64,000 bases of DNA from Sphingomonas sp. Leaf32. GTDB taxonomy: Bacteria; Pseudomonadota; Alphaproteobacteria; Sphingomonadales; Sphingomonadaceae. This document shows, piece after piece, positions 29,427 through 40,480 of this stretch. The stretch is from assembly GCF_001421765.1 (NCBI RefSeq), contig NZ_LMLA01000001.1:977199-1041198 (forward strand), written 5' to 3'. The position numbers and the translations under genes are program-made. Each line of letters starts with the position of its first letter. Position 1 is the stretch's first letter. The notes below the pieces were generated by a model that worked only from the letters and a program-made list of their open reading frames with translations, was not told where the DNA came from and searched no databases.

Positions 29427-29609
29427 TCGCTCGGCGATGCATTTCGGTCGGTTTTTAGATCGTCTTCGTCGCGAACAGGGCAGTTCGGTCGCCAAGCTGC
29501 GGCATTTCAGTGCCGGCTGGAATCTCCTCGCGATGGCGCAGGACAAGAGCCGCAGTCCGCAGGGGCGACGAGCAGACTGCGCAAACATTGCGCCGTCTGC
29601 TCCGCTTCT

Positions 29610-31286
<1,677 letters not shown>

Positions 31287-31488
31287 GTCGTCTCTAGCCT
31301 GTTCTGGGCGCGGTTGGTGCGCCGGTATCTGCCGAAAGGTTCGATACTCCCTCAGGGAAGGCGCACGCGCGTGCGATCCTGCCCTAAGGGCGGCTAAGTC
31401 GCAGGATGCGGAGGTTCGCACGGTCCATGGCGCGTCTGTGGGGAAAAGTGGCGCAAAAGTCCATAGTCCCGACCGGCGATACGGTTCG

Positions 31489-31500
31489 GTAATGCATTAC
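31489..31500. promoter_or_regulatory. 12-bp perfect palindrome upstream of the BLUF gene
   Basis: GTAATG followed directly by CATTAC lies 43 bp before the BLUF start, within the divergent leuA/BLUF spacer of 256 bp. It may be an operator; no regulator is known. Confidence 0.3.
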
Positions 31501-31542
31501 GCCTTATCGCCAGATACTTATGATGTCGTCGATGAGGGCGTG

Positions 31543-31932
31543 ATGTTGCAGTTGATCTATGTGAGTACGTCCCGACCCGGCGCAGTCATCGATCTGGACG
31601 ATATTCTCGACCGGTCGCGGCGCAACAATCGACGCGATGCGATCACAGGGCTGTTGCATCACCGGGGCCGGCGGTTCCTGCAGGCGTTGGAAGGGCCGGC
31701 CGATCGGGTCGAGGTGACCTATGCGCGGATCGCAGCGGATCCACGCCATTTTGCGATCGTCATTCTGTCCCGACGCGACGTTGTTGATCGGGAGTTCGGC
31801 GACTGGTCGATGGCGGTCGACGATGGCAGCGACCCGGCCGGCATGGTGGCGCGGGTCGCTGCGCTCGTCCAACATGCCGCCCCGGCGGTGCGCGGCACGT
31901 TCGAAGGATTTGCGGCGATACGCGCGGCCTGA
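31543..31932 (+). CDS. BLUF-domain blue-light photoreceptor
   Basis: A single-domain flavin photosensor of 129 residues. The BLUF fold occupies residues 1-92. The flavin-site residues are present: Tyr6 (LIYVS), Asn28 and Asn29 (RRNNRR), Gln47 (FLQALEG), and a Trp in GDWSMA. The C-terminal 35 residues form a short cap helix. There is no output domain, so it should signal through a protein partner like other short BLUF proteins. I chose ATG 31543 over ATG 31492 because GAGGG lies 5 bp upstream and homologues start with MLQLIYVS. No partner gene is obvious nearby. Confidence 0.9.
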   Translation: MLQLIYVSTSRPGAVIDLDDILDRSRRNNRRDAITGLLHHRGRRFLQALEGPADRVEVTYARIAADPRHFAIVILSRRDVVDREFGDWSMAVDDGSDPAGMVARVAALVQHAAPAVRGTFEGFAAIRAA

Positions 31933-31949
31933 ACCGCGCGCAGGCCGGA

Positions 31950-32555
31950 TCAAGCGGCGACGAAGGCCGCGTTGATCGTCAGGTCGACCTTGTCCGACAC
32001 GACCGGCGCGGCCATGCCGAGACCGAAGTCGCTGCGCTTGATCGAGCCCGTCGCGGTGAAGCCGACATTCTTCTTCTTGTTCATCGGGTTTTCACCAGCG
32101 CCCATGAAACGGACGGTGAGCTGCACCGGCTTGGTCTGTCCCTTGATCGTCAGGTTGCCGGCCAGCATCCAGTGATCGCCCATCGGCTGTATCCGGGTCG
32201 ACACGAACTTCGCGGTCGGATGGTTCGCCACGTCGAAGAAGTCCTTCGACTGGAGATGCTGCGCGAATTGCGGGCTGGTGACGGTCAGCGACTTGGCGAT
32301 GTCGAAGTCGATCGCGACCTTGGTCGCGGCCGGGTTCTTCGGATCGAAGGTAGCGGTGCCGCCGGTCGCGCCGAACAGGCCGTCGAGCATGGTGAAGCCC
32401 ATATGATTTACCTGCCACGCCACCTGGGTGTGGGCGGTGTCGACCGTGTAGTTGCCGGCGGTGACGCGCGCCTTGTCGGCCGTGCCCGGCATCTGGGCAA
32501 CGGTCGGGGCAGCGACCGCGAACAGCGCGGCGGCGAGGATCAGGGGGGTGCGCAT
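31950..32555 (-). CDS. yceI: YceI family periplasmic protein
   Basis: The 201-residue precursor has a signal peptide (MRTPLILAAALFAVAAPTVA). It is followed by the YceI lipocalin-like beta barrel with YTVDTAHTQVAWQVNHMGF, LTVTSPQFAQHLQSKDFFD, and LTIKGQTKPVQLTV. YceI proteins bind isoprenoid or quinone-like lipids; the physiological role is unclear. I chose the ATG at 32555, which has GGAGAGC upstream, over an in-frame ATG at 32624. It converges on the BLUF gene, with 17 bp between the stops. Confidence 0.93.
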   Translation of the reverse strand: MRTPLILAAALFAVAAPTVAQMPGTADKARVTAGNYTVDTAHTQVAWQVNHMGFTMLDGLFGATGGTATFDPKNPAATKVAIDFDIAKSLTVTSPQFAQHLQSKDFFDVANHPTAKFVSTRIQPMGDHWMLAGNLTIKGQTKPVQLTVRFMGAGENPMNKKKNVGFTATGSIKRSDFGLGMAAPVVSDKVDLTINAAFVAA

Positions 32556-32690
32556 GGGAAAAGCTCTCCGGTTGGGGCGAAGTCGGGATGCCGCCGTTGT
32601 CGGAGGTGCCGCGCTTCGGGTCAAATGCCGGATGCGAAACGATCGGTTTCGGTTTCGGTGCCGTGGTGTTGGCTAAGGGTACGCTTGCTG

Positions 32691-32790
32691 CCGTCATCCC
32701 GGCGAAGGCCGGGATCCATTGTGTCGGGTGGTATCGATGGAATCGCGTCGGTGCCGTGTCCGTGGATCCCGGCCTTTGCCGGGATGACGG
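32691..32790. repeat. GTCATCCCGGC palindromic repeat between yceI and ilvC
   Basis: Arms 32691-32718 and 32763-32790 are inverted 28-bp copies with one mismatch. The left arm continues with TTGTGTCGG, shared with the copy at 55519. It sits in a 352-bp gene-free gap (32556-32907). Apart from this repeat and the hairpin at 32820, I see nothing in that gap. Confidence 0.85.
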
Positions 32791-32819
32791 GGTAGGTGCG
32801 GCCCGCCCGCCCGTCGGTC

Positions 32820-32856
32820 GCGACAAAGCCGCGCCCCGAAGGGCGGGCTTTGTCGC
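32820..32856 (-). terminator. Strong hairpin downstream of ilvC
   Basis: GCGACAAAGC and GCTTTGTCGC pair perfectly over 10 bp and the stem continues through GCGCCC/GGGCGG around a short loop. It lies 52 bp after the ilvC stop. It lacks a T tract, so termination is likely but not sure. Confidence 0.5.
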
Positions 32857-32907
32857 GCCGGCCGGTCCAAAAGCTGTCGAGTGCAGCGGCTTGGCCACTG
32901 CGCTCCG

Positions 32908-34499
<1,592 letters not shown>

Positions 34500-34509
34500 T
34501 CTGAAAATT

Positions 34510-34631
34510 CCTCCCCGGCACGGGGAGGGGGACTAGCCGCAGGCTGGTGGAGGGGACCTCCACCGGCGATACGTATGAGGCTATCCCCCTCCACCACTCT
34601 TCGAGCCGTCCCCCTCCCCGTTTCGGGGAGG
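34510..34631. repeat. Long palindromic repeat (CTCCCCG type) between ilvB and ilvN
   Basis: Arms 34510-34556 and 34584-34631 are imperfect inverted copies, each beginning with a small hairpin CCTCCCCG...CGGGGAGG and continuing with GGGGAC...GGTGGAGGGG. It is unrelated to the GTCATCCCGGC family. It occupies nearly the whole ilvB-ilvN gap and must be transcribed if the genes form an operon. Confidence 0.8.
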
Positions 34632-34640
34632 ATAGTTCGG

Positions 34641-36386
34641 TTACACCAGCGCCTTCGCCTCGTCGTCCATCTCGCCCGAGACTTCGTTGGCCTGCAGGAT
34701 CATGTCGGTATGCGCCGCGCCGCTCGGGATCATCGGGAAGCAGTTGGCGAGCTTTGCCACCATGCAGTCGACGATCACCGGGCCGTCATGGTCGAGCATC
34801 GCCTGAATCCCGGCATCCAGTTCGTCCGGATGTTCGATGCGGATACCCTTCCAGCCATAGGCTTCGCCCAGCTTCACGAAGTCGGGCAGCGAGTCCGAAT
34901 AGCTGTTCGAGTAGCGTGAGCTATAGGTCAGCTCCTGCCACTGGCGGACCATGCCCATATATTCATTGTTCAGGATGAAGATTTTGACCGGCAGGCGATA
35001 CTGGGTCGCGGTCGCCAGTTCCTGAATATTCATCTGGATCGACGCTTCGCCGGCGATGTCGATGCACAGCGCGCCCGGATTGCCGAGCTGCGCGCCGATC
35101 GCGGCGGGCAGGCCATAGCCCATCGTGCCAAGGCCACCGCTGGTCAGCCACTTGTTCGGCGCTTCGAACCCGAAATGCTGCGCGGCCCACATCTGATGCT
35201 GACCGACCTCGGTCGAGATGATCGGCGCGCGATGCTTGGTCGCCTCGTACAGAGCACGGATCGCACGTTGCGGCATGATCTCGGTTCCGCTTTCCGGGAA
35301 ATCGAGGCAGCGCTTGGCCCGCCAGCCGTCGATCCTCACCCACCACGCCGACAGGTCGGGCTTGGGGTGCTGGCGCGATTTCCAGACGCGGATCATGTCT
35401 TCCATCGCGTGGCCGGCATCGGCGATGATGCCGAGGTCGACGCGCACGATCTTGTTCACGCTCGACCGGTCGATATCGATATGAACCTTGCGGCTGCGCG
35501 GGGAGAAGGCGTCGAGCCGCCCCGTCACGCGATCGTCGAAGCGCGCGCCGATGGCGACGACCAGATCGGCCTCGTTCATCGCCAGATTCGCTTCGTAGGT
35601 GCCGTGCATCCCCAGCATCCCCAGCCATTGCGGGCTGGAAGCGGGCAGGGTGCCAAGGCCCATCAGCGTCGAAGTCACGGGCGCGCCGGTGATCCGCGCC
35701 AGTTCGCGCAACAGTTGCGACGCGGCCGGACCCGAATTGATGATGCCGCCGCCGGTGTAGAGCACCGGACGTTCTGCCGCCGCCAGCATGTCGACGACCT
35801 GCTCGATCTGGGCGCGGTCGGCCTTCACCTTGGGGCGATAGGTCTTGTGCTGGATCGGGCCGGGCTTGGTGTAGCGCGCGGTCGCGACCTGCACGTCCTT
35901 CGGAATGTCGACCACGACCGGGCCGGGGCGGCCGGCGGTGGCGATATGAAACGCCTCATGAATGACATGACCGAGCTTGGCCGGGTCCTTCACCAGATAA
36001 TTGTGCTTGCAGCAATGACGCGTGATGCCGACCGTGTCGGCCTCCTGAAACGCGTCGGTGCCGATCAGCGCGGTCGGAACCTGTCCGGTGATGACGACCA
36101 TCGGAATCGAGTCGAGCAGCGCGTCGGTGATACCGGTTATGGCGTTGGTCGCGCCCGGACCGGACGTCACCAGCACGACGCCCGACTTGCCGGTCGAACG
36201 CGCATAGCCTTCGGCCGCATGGGTTGCCGCCTGTTCGTGGCGGACGAGAATGTGCTTGATCCGGCTATGTTCGAACAGCGCATCGTAGATCGGCAGGACC
36301 GCGCCGCCGGGATAGCCGAACACGACTTCCACGCCGAGGTCGACGAGGGCCTCGACCAAAATGGCGGCTCCGCTCTTCTCTGGCAT
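34641..36386 (-). CDS. ilvB: Acetolactate synthase large (catalytic) subunit
   Basis: A thiamine diphosphate enzyme that makes acetolactate from pyruvate. The 581-residue protein has VFGYPGGAVLPIYDAL, HEQAATHAAEGYARSTGKSG (catalytic Glu), GPGATNAITGI, and the thiamine site near IDIAGEASIQMNIQELAT. In that site the usual GDG reads GEA, a change worth noting; the downstream metal-binding Asn region is present. It could also be called ilvI. It is first in the ilvB-ilvN-ilvC series, with its promoter 60-80 bp upstream. Confidence 0.95.
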   Translation of the reverse strand: MPEKSGAAILVEALVDLGVEVVFGYPGGAVLPIYDALFEHSRIKHILVRHEQAATHAAEGYARSTGKSGVVLVTSGPGATNAITGITDALLDSIPMVVITGQVPTALIGTDAFQEADTVGITRHCCKHNYLVKDPAKLGHVIHEAFHIATAGRPGPVVVDIPKDVQVATARYTKPGPIQHKTYRPKVKADRAQIEQVVDMLAAAERPVLYTGGGIINSGPAASQLLRELARITGAPVTSTLMGLGTLPASSPQWLGMLGMHGTYEANLAMNEADLVVAIGARFDDRVTGRLDAFSPRSRKVHIDIDRSSVNKIVRVDLGIIADAGHAMEDMIRVWKSRQHPKPDLSAWWVRIDGWRAKRCLDFPESGTEIMPQRAIRALYEATKHRAPIISTEVGQHQMWAAQHFGFEAPNKWLTSGGLGTMGYGLPAAIGAQLGNPGALCIDIAGEASIQMNIQELATATQYRLPVKIFILNNEYMGMVRQWQELTYSSRYSNSYSDSLPDFVKLGEAYGWKGIRIEHPDELDAGIQAMLDHDGPVIVDCMVAKLANCFPMIPSGAAHTDMILQANEVSGEMDDEAKALV

Positions 36387-36439
36387 GGGTCTTCACTCCT
36401 TCAATATTTCGCAGGCGCGATAGCACCGTTGGAGCGGCG

Positions 36440-36468
36440 TCGCTAGTCGCATGAAACATGCGTGTCAA
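36440..36468 (-). promoter_or_regulatory. Candidate promoter of the ilvB-ilvN-ilvC unit
   Basis: On the minus strand TTGACA (36463-36468) is followed after 17 bp by TAGCGA (36440-36445). The spacer contains the palindrome GCATGTTTCATGC (36449-36461), a possible repressor site. The -35 lies 3 bp beyond the miaA stop. No leader peptide or attenuator is visible before ilvB. Confidence 0.5.
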
Positions 36469-36471
36469 CCA

Positions 36472-37404
36472 TCAATTGCGTAATAAAGTTTCCAATTGAT
36501 CGGATAATGCGCATTTATCAGTTTCGCTGGTGCGAAGCCAATCGGCCGGTGGCTGGTTGCGGAACCAAGTATACTGCCGTTTTGCATATTGCCGCGTCGC
36601 AAAACGGGCATTGGCGAGGGCTTCGTCACGGGTGAGCAGACCTTGCTGCCACCGCGCGATCTCCGAAACGCCGATGGCGCGGCGAACCGGCGCGTCCGGC
36701 GCGACGTCGCCCCGGTCGAGCAGCGCGCGGACCTCCTCGATCGCCCCGCCGTCGAACATCTGCGCCAATCGGCGGTCGCAGCGTTCGGTCAGCCATGCCC
36801 GGTCGGGCAGCAGGAGCATGGCGGATAGCGCGATACGGTTACCAATGCCGCCGGTACGGTCGCGCTGCCAGTCAGTCAGGGTACGGCCGGTCGCGGTCAC
36901 GACCTCCAATGCGCGCGTGATCCGGGTCGTGTCGGTAGGACGCAGCCGGGCGGCAGCGTCCGGATCTAGTGCTGCCAATTCGGCGACTGCCTGTTCCAGC
37001 GGAAGGGCGCGGACGCCGGCACGGACGTCCGGATCGATTTCGGGGACCGGTGCGATCCCGTCGATCAGCGTGCGCAGGTACAGGCCGGTTCCGCCGACCA
37101 GCACCGGGAGCTTTCCCGCGGCATGGGCGGCGTCGATCTCCGCGCTCGCCTGCTGCGCCCACAGCGCGGCGGAATATTGCTCTGCCCCGTCGACGTGGCC
37201 GAACAGCCGGTGGGGTGCCCCCGCTTCATCCTCGGCCGAGGGTCGGGCCGACAGCACACGCAGGTCGCGATAGACCTGTGCGCTATCGGCATTGATGACC
37301 ACGCCGTCGTGACGCCGTGCGATCTCGATCGCCAGCGCGGACTTGCCGCTGGCGGTCGGGCCTGCGATGAGCGCGACCCTTGGACGGTCAGGAGAATTCG
37401 CCAT
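36472..37404 (-). CDS. miaA: tRNA dimethylallyltransferase
   Basis: Adds the dimethylallyl group to A37 of tRNAs reading UNN codons. The 310-residue protein has the P-loop [11 protein letters not shown], then [22 protein letters not shown] and [14 protein letters not shown] near the end. I place the start at the ATG at 37404 ([15 protein letters not shown]); an ATG two codons earlier is equally possible. The much longer open frame reading upstream lies antisense to serB and is rejected. Its start codon overlaps the divergent serB start. Confidence 0.95.
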   Translation of the reverse strand: MANSPDRPRVALIAGPTASGKSALAIEIARRHDGVVINADSAQVYRDLRVLSARPSAEDEAGAPHRLFGHVDGAEQYSAALWAQQASAEIDAAHAAGKLPVLVGGTGLYLRTLIDGIAPVPEIDPDVRAGVRALPLEQAVAELAALDPDAAARLRPTDTTRITRALEVVTATGRTLTDWQRDRTGGIGNRIALSAMLLLPDRAWLTERCDRRLAQMFDGGAIEEVRALLDRGDVAPDAPVRRAIGVSEIARWQQGLLTRDEALANARFATRQYAKRQYTWFRNQPPADWLRTSETDKCALSDQLETLLRN

Positions 37405-38284
37405 GTTCATCGCCACGCTGATAGCAGCCGAATCGATTACCGCAGGCGAAATTTCCGCCGCTGCCGACCGGCTCGACACTGCCGGGTGCCAGGTCGAGGG
37501 CTGGACATGGATCGATGAAGGCCGGGCGGCCGACATCCGCTTCGCCAGCGACGTCGCGGCGGCGCGACCGGCATTGGAAGGCGTCTTCGATCGCATCGAT
37601 ATTGCGGTGCAGCCGGGGGCGAACCGGGAAAAGGCGCTGCTGGTAGCCGACATGGACTCGACGATGATTACCGTCGAATGCATCGACGAACTGGCCGACT
37701 ATGCCGGGATCAAGCCGCAGATCGCCGAGGTGACCGAACGAGCGATGCGCGGCGAACTCGACTTCGCCTCGGCACTCGACGCGCGGGTGGCGCTGCTTGA
37801 GGGGCTGGAGGAAGCGGCGATCCAGCGTTGCCTCGACGAACGCGTCAAGCTGATGCCCGGTGCCAAAACGCTGATCCGGACGATGCGGGCGCGGGGCGCG
37901 ACGACGATCCTGGTGTCGGGCGGCTTTACCCGCTTCGCGGAGCCGGTCGGCCACGAACTGGGCTTCCACCGCATGATCGCCAACCGGCTGCTGATCGAGG
38001 ATGGCAAGCTGACCGGCAAGGTGCGCAAGCCGATCGTCGATGCGACGACGAAGGAAGTCACCTTGCTCGCAGCCATCGATGAACTCCGCATCGATCCGGC
38101 GGCGACGCTGGCGGTCGGCGACGGGGCCAACGACCTGCCGATGATCCGCCGCGCCGGGCTGGGCGTCGCTTATCACGCCAAGCCGATCGTTGCCGCCGAA
38201 GCCGGTGTACGGATCGACCACAACGACCTGACCGCGCTGCTCTATATTCAGGGGATCGCGCCCGCCGAATGGACGGCGGGCTGA
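37403..38284 (+). CDS. serB: Phosphoserine phosphatase
   Basis: Last step of serine synthesis. The 293-residue protein has an ACT-like N-terminal part (1-75) and an HAD core with nucleophile Asp83 in [16 protein letters not shown], then [10 protein letters not shown]. Start ATG 37403 has AGGAGA 8 bp upstream, which decides it against longer in-frame starts. That binding site lies inside miaA, whose start codon overlaps in the other direction. Confidence 0.95.
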   Translation: MFIATLIAAESITAGEISAAADRLDTAGCQVEGWTWIDEGRAADIRFASDVAAARPALEGVFDRIDIAVQPGANREKALLVADMDSTMITVECIDELADYAGIKPQIAEVTERAMRGELDFASALDARVALLEGLEEAAIQRCLDERVKLMPGAKTLIRTMRARGATTILVSGGFTRFAEPVGHELGFHRMIANRLLIEDGKLTGKVRKPIVDATTKEVTLLAAIDELRIDPAATLAVGDGANDLPMIRRAGLGVAYHAKPIVAAEAGVRIDHNDLTALLYIQGIAPAEWTAG

Positions 38285-38288
38285 TCGG

Positions 38289-39221
38289 TCAGCGCTTCAT
38301 CGGCACGCAGGGGGTCGGGCGGATTGCGGCGCAGGCGCGGGTTGCCTCCTGGCTGCTGGCGAACGGGCCGACCAGCAGTCGGGTATTGGCTCCGGCCTGC
38401 TCGTAATAGGGCTGGCGGCCGGCGAACTTGCCCGCGACGCTGCTCCACAACCGGCGGGCGTTGCCGCCATCCTTGAACGCGCCGAGTTGTACCCGCCAGC
38501 CGCCGTCGCGGACCGGCGTGGGCTTTGTGGCGGGGGACGGTGCGGCCTTGGCGACCGGCGTCGGGCGCGGTGCGGGGGTCGCTTTGGGCGTAGCGGTCGC
38601 AACCGGGGCGGGGCGGGGTGTCGCCACCTTGGGCGGGACGGCGGCCAGTACCGGCCGCCCGGCGTTCCGCTCAAGGTCGCGGGCCATCACCAGCGCCGCC
38701 TGCCGATCGGGTAGTGGGACGTAGCGATCCATCTCCGCCAGCGTCGACGATGCCTGCGGCAGTCCCGCCGACGATGCCCGCGTCATCAGCGCATAGGCCC
38801 GCCGCCAGTCCTTGGGCACCGAATCGCCGTTGAACAACATGGTGCCCAGCACGAACTGACTACGCGCTTCGCCCCGCAGCGACGACTTTTCCAGCCATTT
38901 GACCGCATCCGCACGCTTGCCGTTCTGGAACAGGATCAGGCCATAATTATCCTCGGCCTGGCGATGGCCCTGCTGCGCCGCGAGCGCATACCAGCGTTCG
39001 GCCTGCGCCATGTCCATCGGCACGCCGCGCCCGAGCTTGTACGCCTGGCCCAGGTTGAATTGCGCATCGGCATCGCCGGCGGCTCCGGGTTGCTGCCATT
39101 CGCGGACCGCGGTCGCCCAGTCGCCGCGTGCCCAGGCGTCGACCCCGGCCTTCACATCCGCCCCCGCCGCCGTCGACAACATCGCGCCCGCCAACGCCAG
39201 TCCAACCAAAACGCGCATCAC
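38289..39221 (-). CDS. Secreted Sel1-repeat and SPOR-domain protein
   Basis: The 310-residue precursor has a signal peptide (MMRVLVGLALAGAMLSTAAG). Three or so Sel1/TPR-like helical repeats follow (about 28-160), including AQFNLGQAYKLGRGVPMDMAQAERW. A Pro/Ala/Thr-rich linker (about 185-230) leads to a C-terminal SPOR domain (about 235-310) with WRVQLGAFKDGGNARRLW and TRLLVGPF. SPOR domains bind denuded glycan at division sites, so it is probably a periplasmic envelope or division protein. It is divergent from the ParA-like gene. Confidence 0.88.
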   Translation of the reverse strand: MMRVLVGLALAGAMLSTAAGADVKAGVDAWARGDWATAVREWQQPGAAGDADAQFNLGQAYKLGRGVPMDMAQAERWYALAAQQGHRQAEDNYGLILFQNGKRADAVKWLEKSSLRGEARSQFVLGTMLFNGDSVPKDWRRAYALMTRASSAGLPQASSTLAEMDRYVPLPDRQAALVMARDLERNAGRPVLAAVPPKVATPRPAPVATATPKATPAPRPTPVAKAAPSPATKPTPVRDGGWRVQLGAFKDGGNARRLWSSVAGKFAGRQPYYEQAGANTRLLVGPFASSQEATRACAAIRPTPCVPMKR

Positions 39222-39309
39222 GATCCCCTCTGCGTCCTCACGCCATTCCCTATCAGCGGTTCACCATCTTCGGAAAGCCTTTCGCGCCTCTGCCGTGGGA
39301 AGCGCGCCG

Positions 39310-39324
39310 TTAACCGGTTCTTAT
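39310..39324. promoter_or_regulatory. CtrA-like half-perfect site in the SPOR/parA divergent spacer
   Basis: TTAA, 7 bp, TTAT differs by one base from the CtrA consensus TTAA-N7-TTAA. It lies 49 bp before the ParA-like start. A single near-match is weak evidence. Confidence 0.25.
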
Positions 39325-39372
39325 CCGGACCCGTGCCATCGGAGAGGGGAGATTACAGGAGATGGTGGCGCA

Positions 39373-40080
39373 ATGCGCGTTCTGGCGGTGGCTTCGCAAA
39401 AGGGTGGTTCGGGCAAGACGACCTTGTCCGGACATCTGGCCGTGCAGGCCGAACGCGCGGGCGCCGGGCCGGTCGTGATGATCGACATCGATCCGCAGGG
39501 GTCGCTGTCCGAATGGTGGAACGCACGAGTCACCGATGAACCGGCGTTCGCGCAGACGATGGTCGCGCGCCTTGCCGCTGATCTCGAAACCCTGCGGGCA
39601 CACGGGTTCAAGCTGGCGGTGATCGACACCCCGCCGGCGATCACCATGGCGATCCAGAGCGTCATCGCGGTCGCCGAGCTGATCGTCGTGCCGACCCGGC
39701 CCAGCCCGCACGACCTGCGTGCCGTCGGCGCCACCGTTGATCTGTGCGACCGGGCAGGCAAGCCGTTGGTGTTCGTCGTGAACGCCGCCACGCCCGGCGC
39801 GCGCATCACGACCGAGGCGACGATGGCCTTGTCTCAACACGGCACGGTTGCGCCGGTGACGGTGCATCACCGCGTCGACTTCGCATCGTCGATGGTCGAT
39901 GGCCGGACGGTCATGGAAGTCGATCCGACCTCCCGGTCGAGTGCCGAGATCGAGGCGCTGTGGCTCTATCTGCAGGATCGCATGGAGAAGAATTTCCGCC
40001 GGACGGTCTTTGCGGTGCCGACCCTGCCGAGCACGATGCGCGTGACGGCAGGCGGGTTCGGGCGCCGGGGGCAGGGGTGA
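39373..40080 (+). CDS. ParA/MinD-type P-loop ATPase
   Basis: The 235-residue protein has the deviant Walker A KGGSGKTT near residue 11, MIDIDPQGSLSEWW, and Walker B-like KLAVIDTPP. ParA ATPases move or position DNA or protein cargo by patterned binding to nucleoid or membrane. The start at ATG 39373 gives the family N-terminus MRVLAVASQKGG; a longer in-frame reading is rejected. No parB-like gene with HTH is beside it. The next gene, 4 bp downstream, may be its partner. It is not the canonical ParA of parABS by context. Confidence 0.88.
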   Translation: MRVLAVASQKGGSGKTTLSGHLAVQAERAGAGPVVMIDIDPQGSLSEWWNARVTDEPAFAQTMVARLAADLETLRAHGFKLAVIDTPPAITMAIQSVIAVAELIVVPTRPSPHDLRAVGATVDLCDRAGKPLVFVVNAATPGARITTEATMALSQHGTVAPVTVHHRVDFASSMVDGRTVMEVDPTSRSSAEIEALWLYLQDRMEKNFRRTVFAVPTLPSTMRVTAGGFGRRGQG

Positions 40081-40084
40081 CGGC

Positions 40085-40480
40085 ATGACCACGCCGCGCC
40101 CCCCGGCACAGATCCATCCGGCCCTGCTGGCCCGCAAGGGCGAGGCACGCCCCGCCATGCGCCCGCACGGCACCGGACCCGACAGCGTCGACGGTGACGA
40201 TCTCGGCTGGAACGATCTGGGCGATAGCAAGCCTGCCGTCCTGCGTGATCGTGCGAAGTTGCAGGCGGTGTCGGCCACGCCGTCGTCGGCCGGTGAATCG
40301 ATCGTCCTCGATCTCGACCCGGACCGGATGCTGCGGCTGAAGCTGGCAGCGACGGTCCGCAACCTTACCCCGGAAGCCTTTGTGCGCGATGCGCTTGATC
40401 GCTCCCTCCCGTCGGCTTCCGACATCGCGGCGCTCGTTCAGCGCCTTGACCCCGATGGGGCAGCAAAGGGCACATCATGA
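40085..40480 (+). CDS. Hypothetical protein with possible ribbon-helix-helix C-terminus, ParA partner
   Basis: The 131-residue protein has a disordered, Pro/Asp-rich N-terminal half (1-75). Its C-terminal half, with MLRLKLAATVRNLTPEAFVR, fits a strand followed by two helices, as in ribbon-helix-helix DNA binders; this is inference from pattern only. It starts 4 bp after the ParA-like gene and overlaps the next gene by 4 bp, so all three are coupled. Some ParA systems use RHH centromere-binding proteins, which makes that role possible here. Confidence 0.7.
   Translation: MTTPRPPAQIHPALLARKGEARPAMRPHGTGPDSVDGDDLGWNDLGDSKPAVLRDRAKLQAVSATPSSAGESIVLDLDPDRMLRLKLAATVRNLTPEAFVRDALDRSLPSASDIAALVQRLDPDGAAKGTS

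Noticed and set aside
31287..31490. Leader peptide or T-box-like attenuator before leuA
   Set aside because: No short frame rich in Leu codons and no convincing terminator/antiterminator pair is visible on the minus strand.
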